A DNA stretch of 64,000 nt from Orychophragmus violaceus (GCA_030180135.1 CM058232.1:72470016-72534015), one strand, 5' to 3'; shown: positions 45,272-58,495, numbered from the stretch's first letter. Made by a program: numbers and translations. The notes: generated by a model not told the origin, from the letters alone.

Positions 45272-47333
45272 ATGATTGTAGACCTTAGCATTCTAAGTAT
45301 AGAAATTCCTGAAGAGGTTCAAGCGATATTGTTTCTCAATTTGTTTCCATCAAGATATGAACCTTTAAAAGATACACTGAAGTATAACAGAGAAGTGATC
45401 AAGGTTGAGGATGTGACGAATGCAACAAAATCTAAGGAAACAAAGTTCAAGAATTCTTCTTCAAGCACAAGGTCAGAAGGTGAAGGACATTTTGCCAGAG
45501 GAAGGTCTCCAACAAAGAGTTTTCAATCTAGTAAGGGAAAATACAACAAGTCAAGATCAAAGTTCAGAGAAGGAAAGAGAACTTGCTGGATTTTCAGCAA
45601 GGAGAGGGTATTTTAAAAAACAATGCTACAAATGGATTGAAAGGAATAAGAAAAGAAGTCAGTCTCAAGAAAGAGTGGAGTCAACTCTAGCTAGGGATGA
45701 CACAAAGGATATTGTTGGATTGTTGGTTTCAGAAGTCAATATAATGATGAGTGAGATCACATAGGATGAGTGGATCTTAGACACAGGATGTTTGTTTCAT
45801 ATGACGTCAAGAAAGGAATATTTTACAGAGCTAAAGGAAGTAAGAGGTGGCAGAGTAAGAATGGAAAACAGTACTCTTGCTGAGGTAAAAGTCATTAGTT
45901 CAATCAGATTCACAAATCCTGATAAAACCACATTTAACTTACATGATAATATACATGCCAGACATATCCATAAATATTTTTTCTTTGCGCAGTCTTAAAG
46001 AAAAAGGCTGTGAGTTTAGGGTTTTAGGTGGATTTTTAAAGGTGGACAAGGGCTGCATTGTTTTTATGAAAGCACAGAGAAGAGAAACTCTTTATACCCT
46101 TAATGACATGGCCAAACACTCAGAGGCAAATGCTTCAGAATTAAGCTTCTCACAGGAGGATCATACTCGATTATAGCATAGCATGATGGGTCATATAAGG
46201 CAAAAGGGATTGGATGTTCTAAACAAGAAAAGCTGTTTTAAAGATGGCAAAGTGTATGCTTTTAAGTTTTGTGAAGATTGTGTGATAGGAAAAACACACA
46301 AAGTCAGTTTTGATCCAGCCAAACATGTCAAAAAGGAGAAGCTTGATCATAGTCATTCAGATCTTTGGGGTTCTCCTAATGACCCTCTCAATCTAAGTAA
46401 TTGTCAATATTTCATTTCCTTTACTGATGATTTTTCTAGAAAAGTTTGGATTTATTTTTCATGTCTAAGGATGAAGCATTCTAATGCTTTGTGGATTGGA
46501 AGAAGATGGTGGAGCCACAAGCGGAAATGAAGGTAAATAAATTAAGACCCGACAATGGTTTAGAGTTTTGTAATTTGCAATTTGACAGATTCTGCAAAGA
46601 TGAGGAATTGTTAGACACCGAACTTGTACATACACGCCACAAAAAAATTGCGTAGCTGAAAGTCTCAACAGGACAATAATGAAAAAGTTCAAAGTATGTT
46701 AAGTGAAAGTGGGTTGGAACAAAGATTCTAGGCAGAAGCAGCCTCTACCTCAATGTATCCCATAAGTAGATCACCGTCATCAACTTTTGATTTTGGAGTC
46801 CCTGAACATATTTAGACATCATCAATGCCTTCTTTAAGCGAATTAAGAATATTCGGGTGCAGTGCTTATGTTCACAAAAGTGAAGAAAATCTGAATCCTC
46901 GAGAAAAGAAAGGCATATTTACAAGCAATCCAGAAGGAGTCAAAGGATATAAAGTATGGATGTTAGAGGAGCAGAAGTGTGTTATAAGCTGAAACGTTGT
47001 ATTCAAAGAGGATTTGGTCTACAAAGATCTTAAGACAGAACTTGAAACATGCAAGTGTTATGAACTTACAAATTCTACTAATACAATTTTGAGTTTTGAG
47101 ATTTCAGGTAACATGGATAATGAGAAGGATAAGGCTCAAGATGGAGCATTTTAGGAAGGGTTAGAAAATGATTAAAACCAGGCAATAGAAGATCAAACAT
47201 GAATCATTGATATAACAGAGAATGAGTCTCAAGATCTAAGTGATTACTAGCTAGTCAAAGACATGCCTACCATAACTTTAAAACTGTCACCTAGGCTTGA
47301 AGATTATGATGTGTATGAGGATAATAATTATGC

Positions 47334-47412
<79 letters not shown>

Positions 47413-48560
47413 GCTAAAAGAAGATGCTGGAAATCAATAATATAGCTATCAGGAAAGTTTGGAAGATCCTGATAGTGATGAATGGAAGGAAGCTTCAGTT
47501 GAAGAAATGCACACACTATGAACGAAACACACTTTGATTCTTAAGAGAAAAGCAGGTATATCAAGAGTAGAGAAACTAAGGTTTAAGGTCGGACTAGTGG
47601 AAACGGATTACTCGCATAAAGGACTATATTTCCATGAGATTTTGGCACTAGTGGCCAACACATGTATTCATTAGATACATGCTCTCAGCTGTGAATTATT
47701 TTGACATGGAGCTTAAACAACTAGACATCAAGACAAGCTTCCGTCACGACTACTTAGATGAAGACATAATAATGGATCAGCCTAAAGGTTTCATGGATCA
47801 TAAATATCCATAATGTGTGCGTCTTCTGAAGAGATTGTTGTACGGATTGAAATAGTCACCGCATCAATGGAATATAAGATTTTACGATTTTATGGTTCAA
47901 AATAAACACACAAGAAGTGAGTATGATGGTTGTGTGTATTTCAAGAAACTGAGCAGTGGTACATATATATATTCTACTCTATGTAGATGATATATTGAAA
48001 GCTTCAAAAGATGAAGCTCAAGTTCAGAGTTTAAAGGCATTGTTGAATACTAAGCTTGAAAAGAAATACTTGTGGGATGAAAACAAGATTCTAGGGATGG
48101 AGATAAGCATAGATAGAAGTGCTTGAACTTTGAGAATAACACAAGAGAGTTACTTGATGAAGGTACTTGGGAACTACAATATGGATCAAGAAAAGCCAGA
48201 TGATACCCCATTAGGAGCTCACTTCAAGTTACAGTCAACAAAATATACATAATTTGAAGAAAAGCAAGATCAAATGAAGGACATACTGTATTAGAATGCA
48301 GTGGAGAGCCTAGTGTACTCAATGGTCGGTGCAAGCCTCTTAAGAATTATTGGCAAGATGTGAAATGGGTCTTGGGATATGTTAAAGGCTCTATTCAAAT
48401 ATGTTTAAACTTCAAGAAGAAAGGATATTTTGAATAAGAGGTTATTGTGATGCAGATTATGCAGGAGATCGTGATCAAAGAAAGTCCATTACTGGAATAG
48501 TGTTCACTGCAGGTGGAAAAAAAATTAGCTGGCGTTCAACTTTACAAAAGATAGTGGCAC
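45272..48560 (+). pseudogene. Old Copia relic D: gag, protease, integrase, RT pieces
   Basis: Gag (IPEEVQAILFLNLFPSRYEPL), degraded knuckle near 45590-45650, protease WILDTGC (about 45770), integrase (HIRQKGL.., FCEDCVIGK, SDLWG, FISFTDDFSRKVW), RT (VNYFDMELKQLDIKTSF, RLLYGLK, LYVDD near 47978) and early RNase H. Many stops and frameshifts throughout; no LTRs found. It is the oldest retroelement here, and everything from 48561 to 58157 was inserted into it later. It resumes at 58158. Confidence 0.85.
47336..47409. repeat. (AT)n microsatellite
   Basis: About 37 uninterrupted AT units inside the Copia D relic, between its integrase and RT segments. Open frames across it on both strands (Ile-Tyr repeats) are artefacts. 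Confidence 0.97.
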
Positions 48561-49272
48561 TGTAATGACCCTCCCGAAGGAGTAAATCAGCACGCGGAAT
48601 AAGACCACTCGGGATGGATCAGAAGAATATCGACCAAAAATCAAAGTTGTGCGATCAACGTCAAATTGACGTCGTTAGCTAAAGAGGACATTCTAAGACT
48701 TTCGGTCGAGTCAGAATTCAAATTTGACAAGCGGATTAAGCGGTGGTCGAAAGACAAGAATGACGGCCGAGGAACGGCCGGAAATCAGAAATTTTCAGAA
48801 TGTTGGGACGTTATTATGAGGTGATAGAGGAGTTCAAACTAAGACTTTTGGTCGAAGCGGAATTTAAAAAGAGTGAACGGTTTAAGAGATATCGCATTTA
48901 CGATAAAATCAGGTACTTCGGGTTAGAAGCACGACGGGACGGAAGAACGATGGATGGAAGCACGACTTGTCATGCATGAGAAATTATTCCCAGAAGCACG
49001 AGGTGTTAAGAAGCACGAGGTGTGAAGAAGAAGCACGAGGTGTAAAATAGGAAGCACGATGTGTTCACCGGAAGCACGAGGTGCCGTCGCGCATGGAAGG
49101 GAAGGATGGATGCACCTGGGCCTTGCTGAGTGTCCACCGAGGTGTCGCCGTGCATGTCAGAGGATCTGGGGAGTTGCTGAGTGTCCGGCCAGATGTCGCC
49201 GCGCATGGCCGCCGCCGGAACCGACCAACCGGAGGCCGCCGTGTAACTTTGCCATCTCGCCCTTGTTTTTCC

Positions 49273-49280
49273 TATAAATA
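49273..49280 (+). promoter_or_regulatory. TATA box of the solo LTR
   Basis: TATAAATA followed within 60 bases by GAGAGAGAG leader sequence. Copia C is inserted 438 bases downstream. Confidence 0.5.
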
Positions 49281-49717
49281 CCCAGCTCTCTCCAGAATTT
49301 TTCCTCATTCCAAAACTCAGAGCAAACCGCCTAGAGAGAGAGTAGAGAGAGAAAGGGGCTGGGCAGACCGGAGGAAGTTCCCGGCGAGCCGAAAGCGGTT
49401 TCCGGCGAACCATCGAGGGAATTCTGCCGGTCGGCCGTAGACACTTTCTCTAACCAGAAACCTGTTCTATAGAGAGGGAACGTGAGAGAAACCTGGGAGA
49501 GAGAAAGCGCGGGCGGGAGTATCCCGAAGGGTGTTCCGATGCTCCGTTACCGGTTCCGATGGGCGGTCGGGTACAGTTTACGGAAGGTGTTCAGTAAGCT
49601 TTAGATCTGTTTAACGTCTAGTGTGAACCTTACCTTAAACCTTCTTTGACTTAGGATCTTTGTGTCTAGATCCATGAGAAGTCCCGGAGTAGGACGGACC
49701 AAGGTCTAGGGTCGTCG

Positions 49718-50347
49718 TGTTGGAATTGTGTCCAGTAATCTCGGTACTGTCTCTAGAAAGTAAGAGTATGTCGAGATCAGACATAAGTCATATAATACTG
49801 GGGATCATGATGGCTTGCTAGAGTCCGCTCATGATCTATAAGTCTTGGACTTATTGCCTTTATTATATGATCCCATATGGGTCACACGCCTAAGCTAACA
49901 GGAAAATGTGTTGGAACGGCTTAGCAGAAGTACGACAAAAGTGCTAGGCATTTGTCGTACTAAGAGAGAAAGACTAATGGGTCTGATTAAATGGGATTTA
50001 ATCAGATTGGGCCCAAAAGCCCAAAAGGGAAAGAGAAGGCTTTTAATGACTAAAAGCCAAGTCTTTTCTTCCCAACCCTAACACCCAGCCGCGGCTACTC
50101 CTCTCTCTCTGCGCCTCTGTTCCTTGTGGTCTAGCAGCCATTTCCTTGTGAAGCGTGTGTGAACCTTTGGAGGATTCATCCCTCGGTGCATCTATCTGAT
50201 CTCTGACCTGTTCTATTCCTTCCGCTGCAACAAACAGGTAAAAGGTGAGATCATGTTATGTTTCTAAATAAGAACACCTAGATCTGATGCATGTTTAGGT
50301 TGATATCAATATGAGAATTGAATCAGGATCAACTGAACTATCCAACA
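49718..50347 (+). repeat. 5' LTR of Copia C
   Basis: 630 bp, TG...CA. No clear TATA; a CT-rich block (CTCTCTCTCTGCGCC) lies near 50100, and AACAAACAGGTAAAAGGTGAG near 50230. Confidence 0.96.
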
Positions 50348-50348
50348 G

Positions 50349-50361
50349 TGGTATCAGAGCC
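50349..50361 (+). other. Primer binding site of Copia C
   Basis: TGGTATCAGAGCC, one base after the LTR end; initiator-Met tRNA type. Confidence 0.92.
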
Positions 50362-52014
50362 ATTGGTTCTTAGGTTTCTTGTTTTAGATTCATTGTTTAG
50401 GTTGTTTAATCTGTTTAGGAGTGTTTTGAATCCATTACTGATAAGAAAAACACTTAAGAATCAGAATTGAACTCTAAACACATTAATTGGATCACAAAAC
50501 CGAGCTATATGACTCGGGTTTTGGTGATCGGCCACGAGAAGGATGGGTCGGACGGACGGGGTCGATCGCAGGTCGGACGGTCGGGACGGTCGGATTGGAT
50601 CCGATCGGATCGTTCGATCGATCACGATCGATCGTCGCGTCGCGTCCGATCGCGTCGTCTCGATCGCGTCCTGCTGGCGAGCGTCGCGTCCCGATCACTC
50701 GGCGATCGTGGATGCATCGTCCCGGCTGCACCGTCCCGATGGATCGTCCCGACCGCAGCTTGGCATTGTCTCGATCTCGGATCGTTGGCTCGCGGCTGAG
50801 CGGCTGGACGATGGTTCCTTGGGCAGGAAGCTAGGTCACGACCAACTCGGTTTGGTTCGTGACCAAATCGGTTCGGTTCAGGGTTCGGTTCAAAAACTTA
50901 ATTAAAATCATCATTCTGGTTTAATAAACAGATTTTAATAATTTTATTAAATCTGGTTAAACCGGGATAAGAAATCCAATGTCGAAAGAAATATTGGATT
51001 TAGTGCCTAAACCAGGAATTTCTAATTTGATTTGGTTGGACCAAATAAATTGAGAAGTTCCGGTTTAGTAAATAACCGGTTGACAATTGTGGTCATCGTA
51101 GTAATTAAAACTTGGTTAGACCAGTTTTAATGAACCAGACCGGTTATGTCAATTAATTGGACAATTGGGTCATGTCTTGGACATGGACCAATTCTTGGGC
51201 CTCGGGCCAAGAAGTTAAAACAATTGGGCCAGTTAATTGAGTCTTTCTTCAGATTAATTTAAAATCTATTTTATAAAATTATAAAGTCGTTTTTAAATTA
51301 AAGTTTCCGAAATTTTGAAATTAGAAAGTTTCTTAAAATAGAAGTTTCTGAATTTGCGGGTTTTGGATTTTAAAGAAATTTCTAAAGTTAGAAAGTTTCC
51401 GGTTTTAGAAAGTTTCCAATTTTAGAAAATTTCCAAAAATAGTAGGTTTCCATAAATAGAAAGTTTCCCGAAATAGTAATCTTCTATTTTGGGAATGATT
51501 TTAATAAACCTACGAACCTCAAATAATATCAAGCGTTGGATGTCTTGTCCAGGCTATGTCAGCTGTCAAAGCCCATTCAATTGCATTCATGGCCTTACAG
51601 TGTGAGGATGTCTGCTTTTGCGTGGGTAAGACGGTTTGTGATTCATAAATGTCATTGGGAGTCCCAGACATTAATGATTACATGACTGTATAGTCCGGTT
51701 TTCTTGACTAGGCCATCGGGAGTCCCGGGCCTTGAGACATCAGAGTGGATTGGGCCTCGGGCCCAGATTCACAACCAAGAGTTATATCACGGATATAATT
51801 AGCCGATATAGGGCTTACCGATATAAGCTAAGGTTGGGTGACGGCCAGTGGCCCACTTTAATTTTAGTTATATGTGGATCTTGGAATCATTATATTCTAT
51901 TGAGGGTAACTTAGGTTATTGAATATAATGCGTGATTAATCATATTATACTTTAATACGAGATTAGTCATTTTGAACATAATAACTAATAACCTTTTATT
52001 TATATATTTCAGAT
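50362..52014 (+). other. Long leader of Copia C with a GC-rich GATCG block
   Basis: 1.65 kb without a real gene. 50530-50800 is GC-rich and built of GATCG, CGTCG and TCGATCG words, in sharp contrast to the AT-rich sequence on both sides. The open frames there on both strands are due to base composition. The rest contains GGTTTAGTAAATAACCGG and repeated AGAAAGTTTCC words (51300-51480). Confidence 0.75.
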
Positions 52015-55000
52015 ATGACTACTACAAGCACACAAAACACATTCTCGATCCGGTCTGTTCTCGAGAAGGAGGAGCTGACTGGAACGAACTTCCTGACATG
52101 GTCAAGGAACTTGAGGCTCGTCCTCAAGCAGGAGAAGAAGGATTATGTCCTTCGAGATCCCCTCCCCGAGAGGCCTCTTGCCAATGTTGCCAGGACTCTA
52201 CACAATGCTTGGGAAAAGCATTCGTCAGATGAAAATGATGTCTATTGCCTGATGTTGGTGACAATGACACCTGAGCTGCAAAAACAGTTCGAAAGTGTAT
52301 TGTCTCCCATCGAGATAATGGCAAGCCTGAAATCGCTTTTTCAGGAGCAGGCTAGGACTGAGAGGTTCCAGACAGTTAAGAACCTCTTGGACTGTAAGTT
52401 GGCTGCGAATGCGGCAGTGAGTCCTCATGTCTTGAAGATGATGGGTTATCTCGATCATCTTCAGAAACTCGACTGCCCAATCAGCCAGGAACTTGCCTGC
52501 GACATCATTCTGCAGTCTTTACCTGCAAGCTATGATCAGTTCATTCTGAACTTTAACATGCATGGCTTGAGTAAGACACTACCTGAGCTTCACGGAATGC
52601 TCAAGACTGCAGAGCCCAACTTGAGGAAAACCGCCAAGGACCCCAATGTGCTTATAGTGCAAAAGGGCAAGGGGTTTAAGAAATCCTCTGCTAAGGATAA
52701 GGGAGCGGCCAAGGCTGTCCAAGTCGCGGACAAGGACACGCCAAAGCCCAAGCCCAAGTCCAAGGCTGGGCCTACTGACATGTGCAGGTTCTGCAAAGAA
52801 CTGGGGCATTGGAGAAGAGATTGTAAGAAATTCCAGGAAGGTCTAAAGGAATTAAAGAAGAAGACTTTCGAGACTTCTTCATCAGGTATTTTTGTTATAG
52901 AAGTTAATACAACTACTTCTGATAATACCTCATGGGTCATGGATACTGGTTGTGGGGCTCATATTTGTACTAATATGCAGGCACTCAGCAACAGTAGAAG
53001 GCTGAAGCAAGGACAAGTGGAGCTACGAGTTGGGAATGGAGCGAAAGTTTCAGCACTAGCTGTAGGCACATACTTGTTGTCTTTACCTTCGGGATTGATT
53101 TTAGAACTGAATAATTGTTATTTTGTACCTGCTATAAGCAGAAATATTATTTCAATTTCTTTGTTGGATTTGGAAGGTTATGATTTTTCAGTTAAGAATA
53201 AATTATGTTCCTTCAATCGCAACAATTTGTTCTATGGTTCTGCCCCTCTTACGAATGGGCTTTACATACTCGATCAATCCGCGCCAATTTATAACATTAA
53301 TACAAAACGGTTTAAACCTAATGAGGAAAACCGAACGTTTCTATGGCATTGTCGTTTAGGGCACATCAGCGAGAAACGCATCAAGAGGCTCCATTCGAAT
53401 TGACTTCTTGGCTCATTTAACTTTGAGTCATGTGAGAAATGCGAATCCTGCATGATGGGCAAAATGACGCGGGCCCCCTTTAATAAACCTAACGAGAGGG
53501 CCAGTGACTTATTGGGCCTGATACACACTGACGTGTGTGGCCCAATGTCCACAAATGCAAGAGGAAACTATCAGTACTTCATTACCTTCACTGATGATTT
53601 CAGTAGGTATGGATATGTTTATTTGATGAAACATAAGTCTGAATCTTTTGAGAAGTTCAGAGAATTCCAAAATGAAGTACAGAACCAACTTGGCAAAAGC
53701 ATTAAGGCTCTTCGGTCCGACCGAGGAGGAGAATACTTAAGCCAGGAATTCGGTGATCATCTGAGAGAGTGTGGGATCGTATCCCAACTCACTCCTCCTG
53801 GAACACCTCAATGGAATGGTGTGTCTGAGAGGAGAAATCGGACCTTATTGGATATGGTTCGATCTATGATGAGTCACACAGACCTTCCAATATCCCTTTG
53901 GGGATATGCTCTGCTAACAGCAGTGTTCACACTAAACAGAGCGCCATCAAAAGCAGTAGCAAAGACACCATATGAATTGTGGACTGGAAAAGCTCCAGTG
54001 CTGTCTTATCTAAGAATTTGGGGTTGTGAAGCCTATGTTAAGAGATTAATCTCAGATAAGCTTACACCAAAATCTGATAAATGCTACTTCATTGGTTATC
54101 CACGGGAAACCAAGGCTTATTACTTCTATCTACGTTCCGAGAACAAGATCTTTGTTGCCCGGGATTGTAACTTTCTTGAGAGGGAGTTTCTCTCTAAGAA
54201 AGACAGTGGGAGTAAGGTACTGCTTGAAGAAATTCAAGATGAACAGGATACTGCGCAACCTAATGAGGAAGAGCAGCAGGAGGATCTACAAGAAATTGTA
54301 GAGCCTGAACCTGTAGTACCTGAAGTTCGAAGATCCGGGAGGATCCGTCACGAACCCGAGAGATATCAGGGATTCCTCGTGACTGACTGTCATGATCTTT
54401 TGATCATTGACGGTGATGAACCATCGAACTTCAATCAAGCCATGATGGGCCCAGATTCCTCTAAGTGGCGCAAGGCCACTGATTCCGAAATGGACTCCAT
54501 GTCGGTCAACCAAGTGTTTTCGTTGGTTGACTTACCCGTTGGTGTAAAAGCCATCGAGTGCAAATGGATCTTCAAGAAGAAGATTGACGTGGATGGAAAT
54601 GTCCAGATTTACAAAGCCAGGTTGGTGGCAAAAGGTTTCAGACAAGTTCACGGTGTGGACTACGATGAAACCTATTCACCAGTGGCTATGATGAAATCTA
54701 TTCGGATTCTACTAGCAACTGCAGCTTTTCATGATTATGAAATTTGGCAGATGGACGTGAAAACCGCCTTCCTGAATGGTATTCTGGAAGAGGATGTGTA
54801 TATGACACAACCTGACGGTTACATAGATCCAAAGAATGCTGGGAAAGTATGCAAGCTTCACAAATCCATTTATGGATTGAAGCAAGCATCGAGGAGCTGG
54901 AATCTTCGTTTTGATGAAGCGATCAAGCAATTTGACTTCATCAGAAACGAAGAAGAACAATGCGTGTATAAGAAATCTAGTGGGAGCAAGATTGTATTTC

Positions 55001-55993
55001 TTATTCTGTATGTCGATGACATACTACTTCTCGGAAACGACGTTCCAATGCTGAAGTCTGTAAAGGACTGGCTTGGAAGTTGTTTTTTCCATGAAAGACA
55101 TGGGTGAAGCCGCATACGTTCTTGGAATTAGGATCTATCGGGATAGACCTAAGAGGCTGATAGGCTTGTGTCAAGACTCATACATTGACAAAGTCCTACA
55201 AAGATTCAGCATGAAAGATTCCAAGAAGGGCTTCACGCCAATGGTACATGGCACAACGCTGAGCAAGAAGCAGAGCCCTACGTCGGCTGCTGAGCTTGAG
55301 CGCATGAAGAACATTCCTTATGCATCTGCAATAGGATCTGTCATGTATGCCATGATCTGTACTCGTCCTGATGTTGCTTATGCATTGAGCATGACGAGTA
55401 GATACCAGTCAAATCCAGGTGAAAACCATTGGATTGCCGTAAAGAATATCTTGAAGTATCTAAGACATACTAAGGATAAGTTCTTGGTGTACGGTGGAAG
55501 TGATGTGCTTAAAGTCAGTGGATTCACGGACGCAAGTTTCCAGACAGACACAGATGATTTCCGGTCACAGTCCGGTTATGTCTTTTGTCTGAATGGCGGT
55601 GCAGTAAGTTGGAGAAGCTCCAAGCAGGACACCGTTGCTGATTCCACTACAGAAGCTGAATATATCGCCGCCTCAGAAGCAGCGAAGGAAGCTGTTTGGA
55701 TACGAAAGTTCATTATGGAACTAGGTGTGATACCAGATGCGGCTGAGCCTCTGGCACTGTTTTGTGACAACAATGGTGCTATAGCTCAGGCAAAGGAACC
55801 AAGATCACACCAGAAATCCAAGCATGTTCAAAGAAGATATCACTTGATACGTGACATCATTAATAGAAAGGAAGTCAAGATCAGCCGAGTTCCGACAGAT
55901 GATAATGTCGCTGCTCCGTTGACAAAGCCACTCCCAAGGCCTAAGCTCGAGTTCCTGACTGAAGCTGTAGGCATTAGAAACATTGAAATGTAA
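52015..55993 (+). pseudogene. Copia C gag-pol polyprotein, nearly intact
   Basis: ATG at 52015. Gag to about 52770; CCHC knuckle CRFCKELGHWRRDC (52785-52826); protease with DTGCG (about 52941); HCRLGH (53349); integrase core from 53510 with DRGGEYLS and the D,D,E context; RT with YVDDILLL near 55010; RNase H with TDAS and TEAEY (55525-55670); stop at 55993. Two lesions only: TGA at 53401-53403 just after the HCRLGH block, and one extra T in the run at 55082-55087 (six T here, five in Copia A), which shifts the frame. Both look like single-base events. The separate frames are 52015-53403, 53452-55107 and 55073-55993. Confidence 0.92.
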
Positions 55994-56846
55994 TCTAAAT
56001 TTGAGTGGGAGTTTTGTGAGCTTTATTTAGTTATTTGATATGTTCTTGTAAAACATTATTTTATGTTTTAATGAAATTATTATTTCAAGATTATTTTAAC
56101 TGTAATGAAATAATCGTTCCAAAATGATATGAACCATTTTATAGGTCATCGAAGTAAATGACTTGATCTTGAGTCATCGAAGTCATTTAGCTTGATCATG
56201 AGATCCTATATTTGATAAATGTTTTATATCATCATGTCCCTAGTCGAAGGTTGTTGAAACTGGAACACCAACAACCGTGTGAGACTGGATTGGTACGTGA
56301 CTTATGACAAAGTCTCAGTGTGTCATAGATGCGCGGCATCAAAGTCAGTACATAGGTGTATGTTGGGAACATACGACCGGACAAGACCCGCCTATAAGAA
56401 CTCTTCAGGATATTTATATCTGTGTCATAAGAGATTCTTACTACGACTATAGAGTATAGTCCTTAGACCTGAGTTCACATGCATGTGACTGCCCATGGAC
56501 TGATGTACTTTGATCATTGTCTAACGCTATCGTTCTGCGATAGTTATAAGGACCTTGTTTGGGTACATCATGAAATGAGTAGTTTACAGTGATGGAACAA
56601 GATGGGATTTGTCCCTCCAATATAAATGGAGTGAATATCTCTAGGCCAATCGGAGATTTGAATACTGGAAAACGCATGGCCATGCTCAAACGGACTTTCC
56701 CGAGTCGTTTGGATTGTCAGTATCAAATCAGAGTCCGATGAACAAGATTAGGCTTTATAAGGATGACACCAATCTTGCCTTATGACTAATCGAGATATTG
56801 TGACAAAAGGATTATGAATACAGAGATTCCAGTACAAGTGGGAGAT
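55994..56846 (+). other. Copia C 3' noncoding region and polypurine tract
   Basis: 850 bases, no gene; ends AGTACAAGTGGGAGAT at 56831-56846, directly before the LTR. Organisation and several short words (CATGTCCCTAGTCGA..GTTGTT, CTTAGACCTGAGTTCA) are shared with Copia A. Confidence 0.85.
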
Positions 56847-57476
56847 TGTTGGAATTGTGTCCAGTAATCTCGGTACTGTCTCTAGAAAGTAAGAGTATGT
56901 CGAGATCAGACATAAGTCATATAATACTGGGGATCATGATGGCTTGCTAGAGTCCGCTCATGATCTATAAGTCTTGGACTTATTGCCTTTATTATATGAT
57001 CCCATATGGGTCACACGCCTAAGCTAACAGGAAAATGTGTTGGAACGGCTTAGCAGAAGTACGACAAAAGTGCTAGGCATTTGTCGTACTAAGAGAGAAA
57101 GACTAATGGGTCTGATTAAATGGGATTTAATCAGATTGGGCCCAAAAGCCCAAAAGGGAAAGAGAAGGCTTTTAATGACTAAAAGCCAAGTCTTTTCTTC
57201 CCAACCCTAACACCCAGCCGCGGCTACTCCTCTCTCTCTGCGCCTCTGTTCCTTGTGGTCTAGCAGCCATTTCCTTTTGAAGCGTGTGTGAACCTTTGGA
57301 GGATTCATCCCTCGGTGCATCTATCTGATCTCTGACCTGTTCTATTCCTTCCGCTGCAACAAACAGGTAAAAGGTGAGATCATGTTATGTTTCTAAATAA
57401 GAACACCTAGATCTGATGCATGTTTAGGTTGATATCAATATGAGAATTGAATCAGGATCAACTGAACTATCCAACA
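56847..57476 (+). repeat. 3' LTR of Copia C
   Basis: 630 bp, one difference from the 5' LTR. Confidence 0.96.
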
Positions 57477-58157
57477 CGTCGGACCCGAGCAGGTGAGTCC
57501 CGGTAGCTAGGACTGACGGTTTTGTGCATGTATCGCAATAAGGATTGAAATACTACGAGTATTTATCCTTAAGTGCATTGATTGATTTGTGTGTATCACG
57601 GTTGAGGTTTAAACCGTGTTGATTGGTTTGATTGTTGCTTGTTATTGCTTTATGCTTCGGCTATGGGATGGGTTGGGATATTAATGCTTGCTAGAGGGTT
57701 CTGGAGTCACTGGGTAACCCATATGGTTGCTCATTAAACAAATTTTATCTCGCAGGAAACCATAGTCGGGCTAGAGGGAAGTTCGGACGTTAGGCCGCCG
57801 GCGTAGTCTCGGGTTGTGAGTGTGAAGATCGTGGAGTTTATACTATGTAGGATTTTTGACTCGAGCGCTCAACAAACTGTATGTTTTGGATAACATTTTG
57901 TAATAGATCCTATATAGTATTAATAAAGTGTGTTTTCTTTAACTCCACGGTTCCATGATATGAGTTTGGTCCGAACTAACACAACTCTCGGCTCGGGGTA
58001 CGGGTTTTCAAGCCTTAGGCCTTAGTCGAGAGGGTCGGATATCGACGATGGACCGGCCATACTATGGGCAGTGCTGGACCATTTTCGATATTTGACAACT
58101 TGTGGCACTTCCGACTCGGCTATAATCCGTAGTCCGCGTCGGGGGTGTTACAGGCAC

Positions 58158-58495
58158 TATCAACCAAAAAATCATAATATGTTACTCTTACTGAATTAAC
58201 CAATGAGGCAGTATGGCTAAGGGGTTTTGCTGAGGAACTTGGGTTTCCTTAAGCAATTTTGGAGACTATTGCGACTCTCAAAGCGCAGTAGCATTGTCTA
58301 AGAATGCTATACACCATGAGCGTACTAAACACATGGATGTAAGGAATCATTTCGGCAGAGATTTGATTAGAAAGGGAGAGATACATGTATTGAAGATTCC
58401 TACAACATATAACCCATCTCACACTTTCACTAAGGTCCTCACGATGGGAAAACTAAAAAAAACACTGAAGATACTTCGTGTCACCAAAGATTAAA
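58158..58495 (+). pseudogene. Copia relic D, end of RNase H
   Basis: Continues the relic after the solo LTR. Pieces read ELTNEAVWLRGFAEELGF, then HERTKHMDVRNHFGRDLIRKGEIHVLKIPT, the C-terminal end of copia RNase H (K..HI..R.HF.R). Final stop at 58492-58494. Joining the two sides at GGCAC gives a continuous RNase H region. Confidence 0.8.

Larger units (their letters stand above)
49718..57476 (+). mobile_element. Ty1/copia retrotransposon C, very recent insertion
   Basis: 7,759 bp with two 630-bp LTRs (TGTTGGAATT...TATCCAACA). The 5-bp TSD CGTCG is at 49713-49717 and 57477-57481. Reading the LTRs against each other I find a single difference (TTCCTTGTGAAG versus TTCCTTTTGAAG). The polyprotein has only two lesions. 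Inserted in the solo LTR. A damaged relative is at 61173. Confidence 0.96.
48561..58152 (+). mobile_element. Solo LTR of a chromovirus-type gypsy, interrupted by Copia C
   Basis: Starts TGTAATGACC and ends GGGGGTGTTACA, near-inverted TG...CA ends as in plant Tekay/Del LTRs. The 5-bp TSD GGCAC is at 48556-48560 and 58153-58157. Without Copia C and one CGTCG copy it is 1,828 bp. No gag, pol, PBS or PPT belongs to it, so it is a solo LTR left by LTR-LTR recombination. The TATA at 49273 and GA-rich leader resemble the long LTR at 76-3534. Confidence 0.85.

Noticed and set aside
47263..47516. Ile-Tyr repeat proteins on both strands
   Set aside because: Translation of the (AT)n microsatellite.
50467..50905. 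Several overlapping open frames on both strands
   Set aside because: Result of the GC-rich GATCG composition; no domain, and in a retrotransposon leader.
53401..55090. Programmed stop readthrough and T-run frameshift in Copia C
   Set aside because: The related Copia A has no stop at the first site and five T at the second, so simple mutation is more likely.
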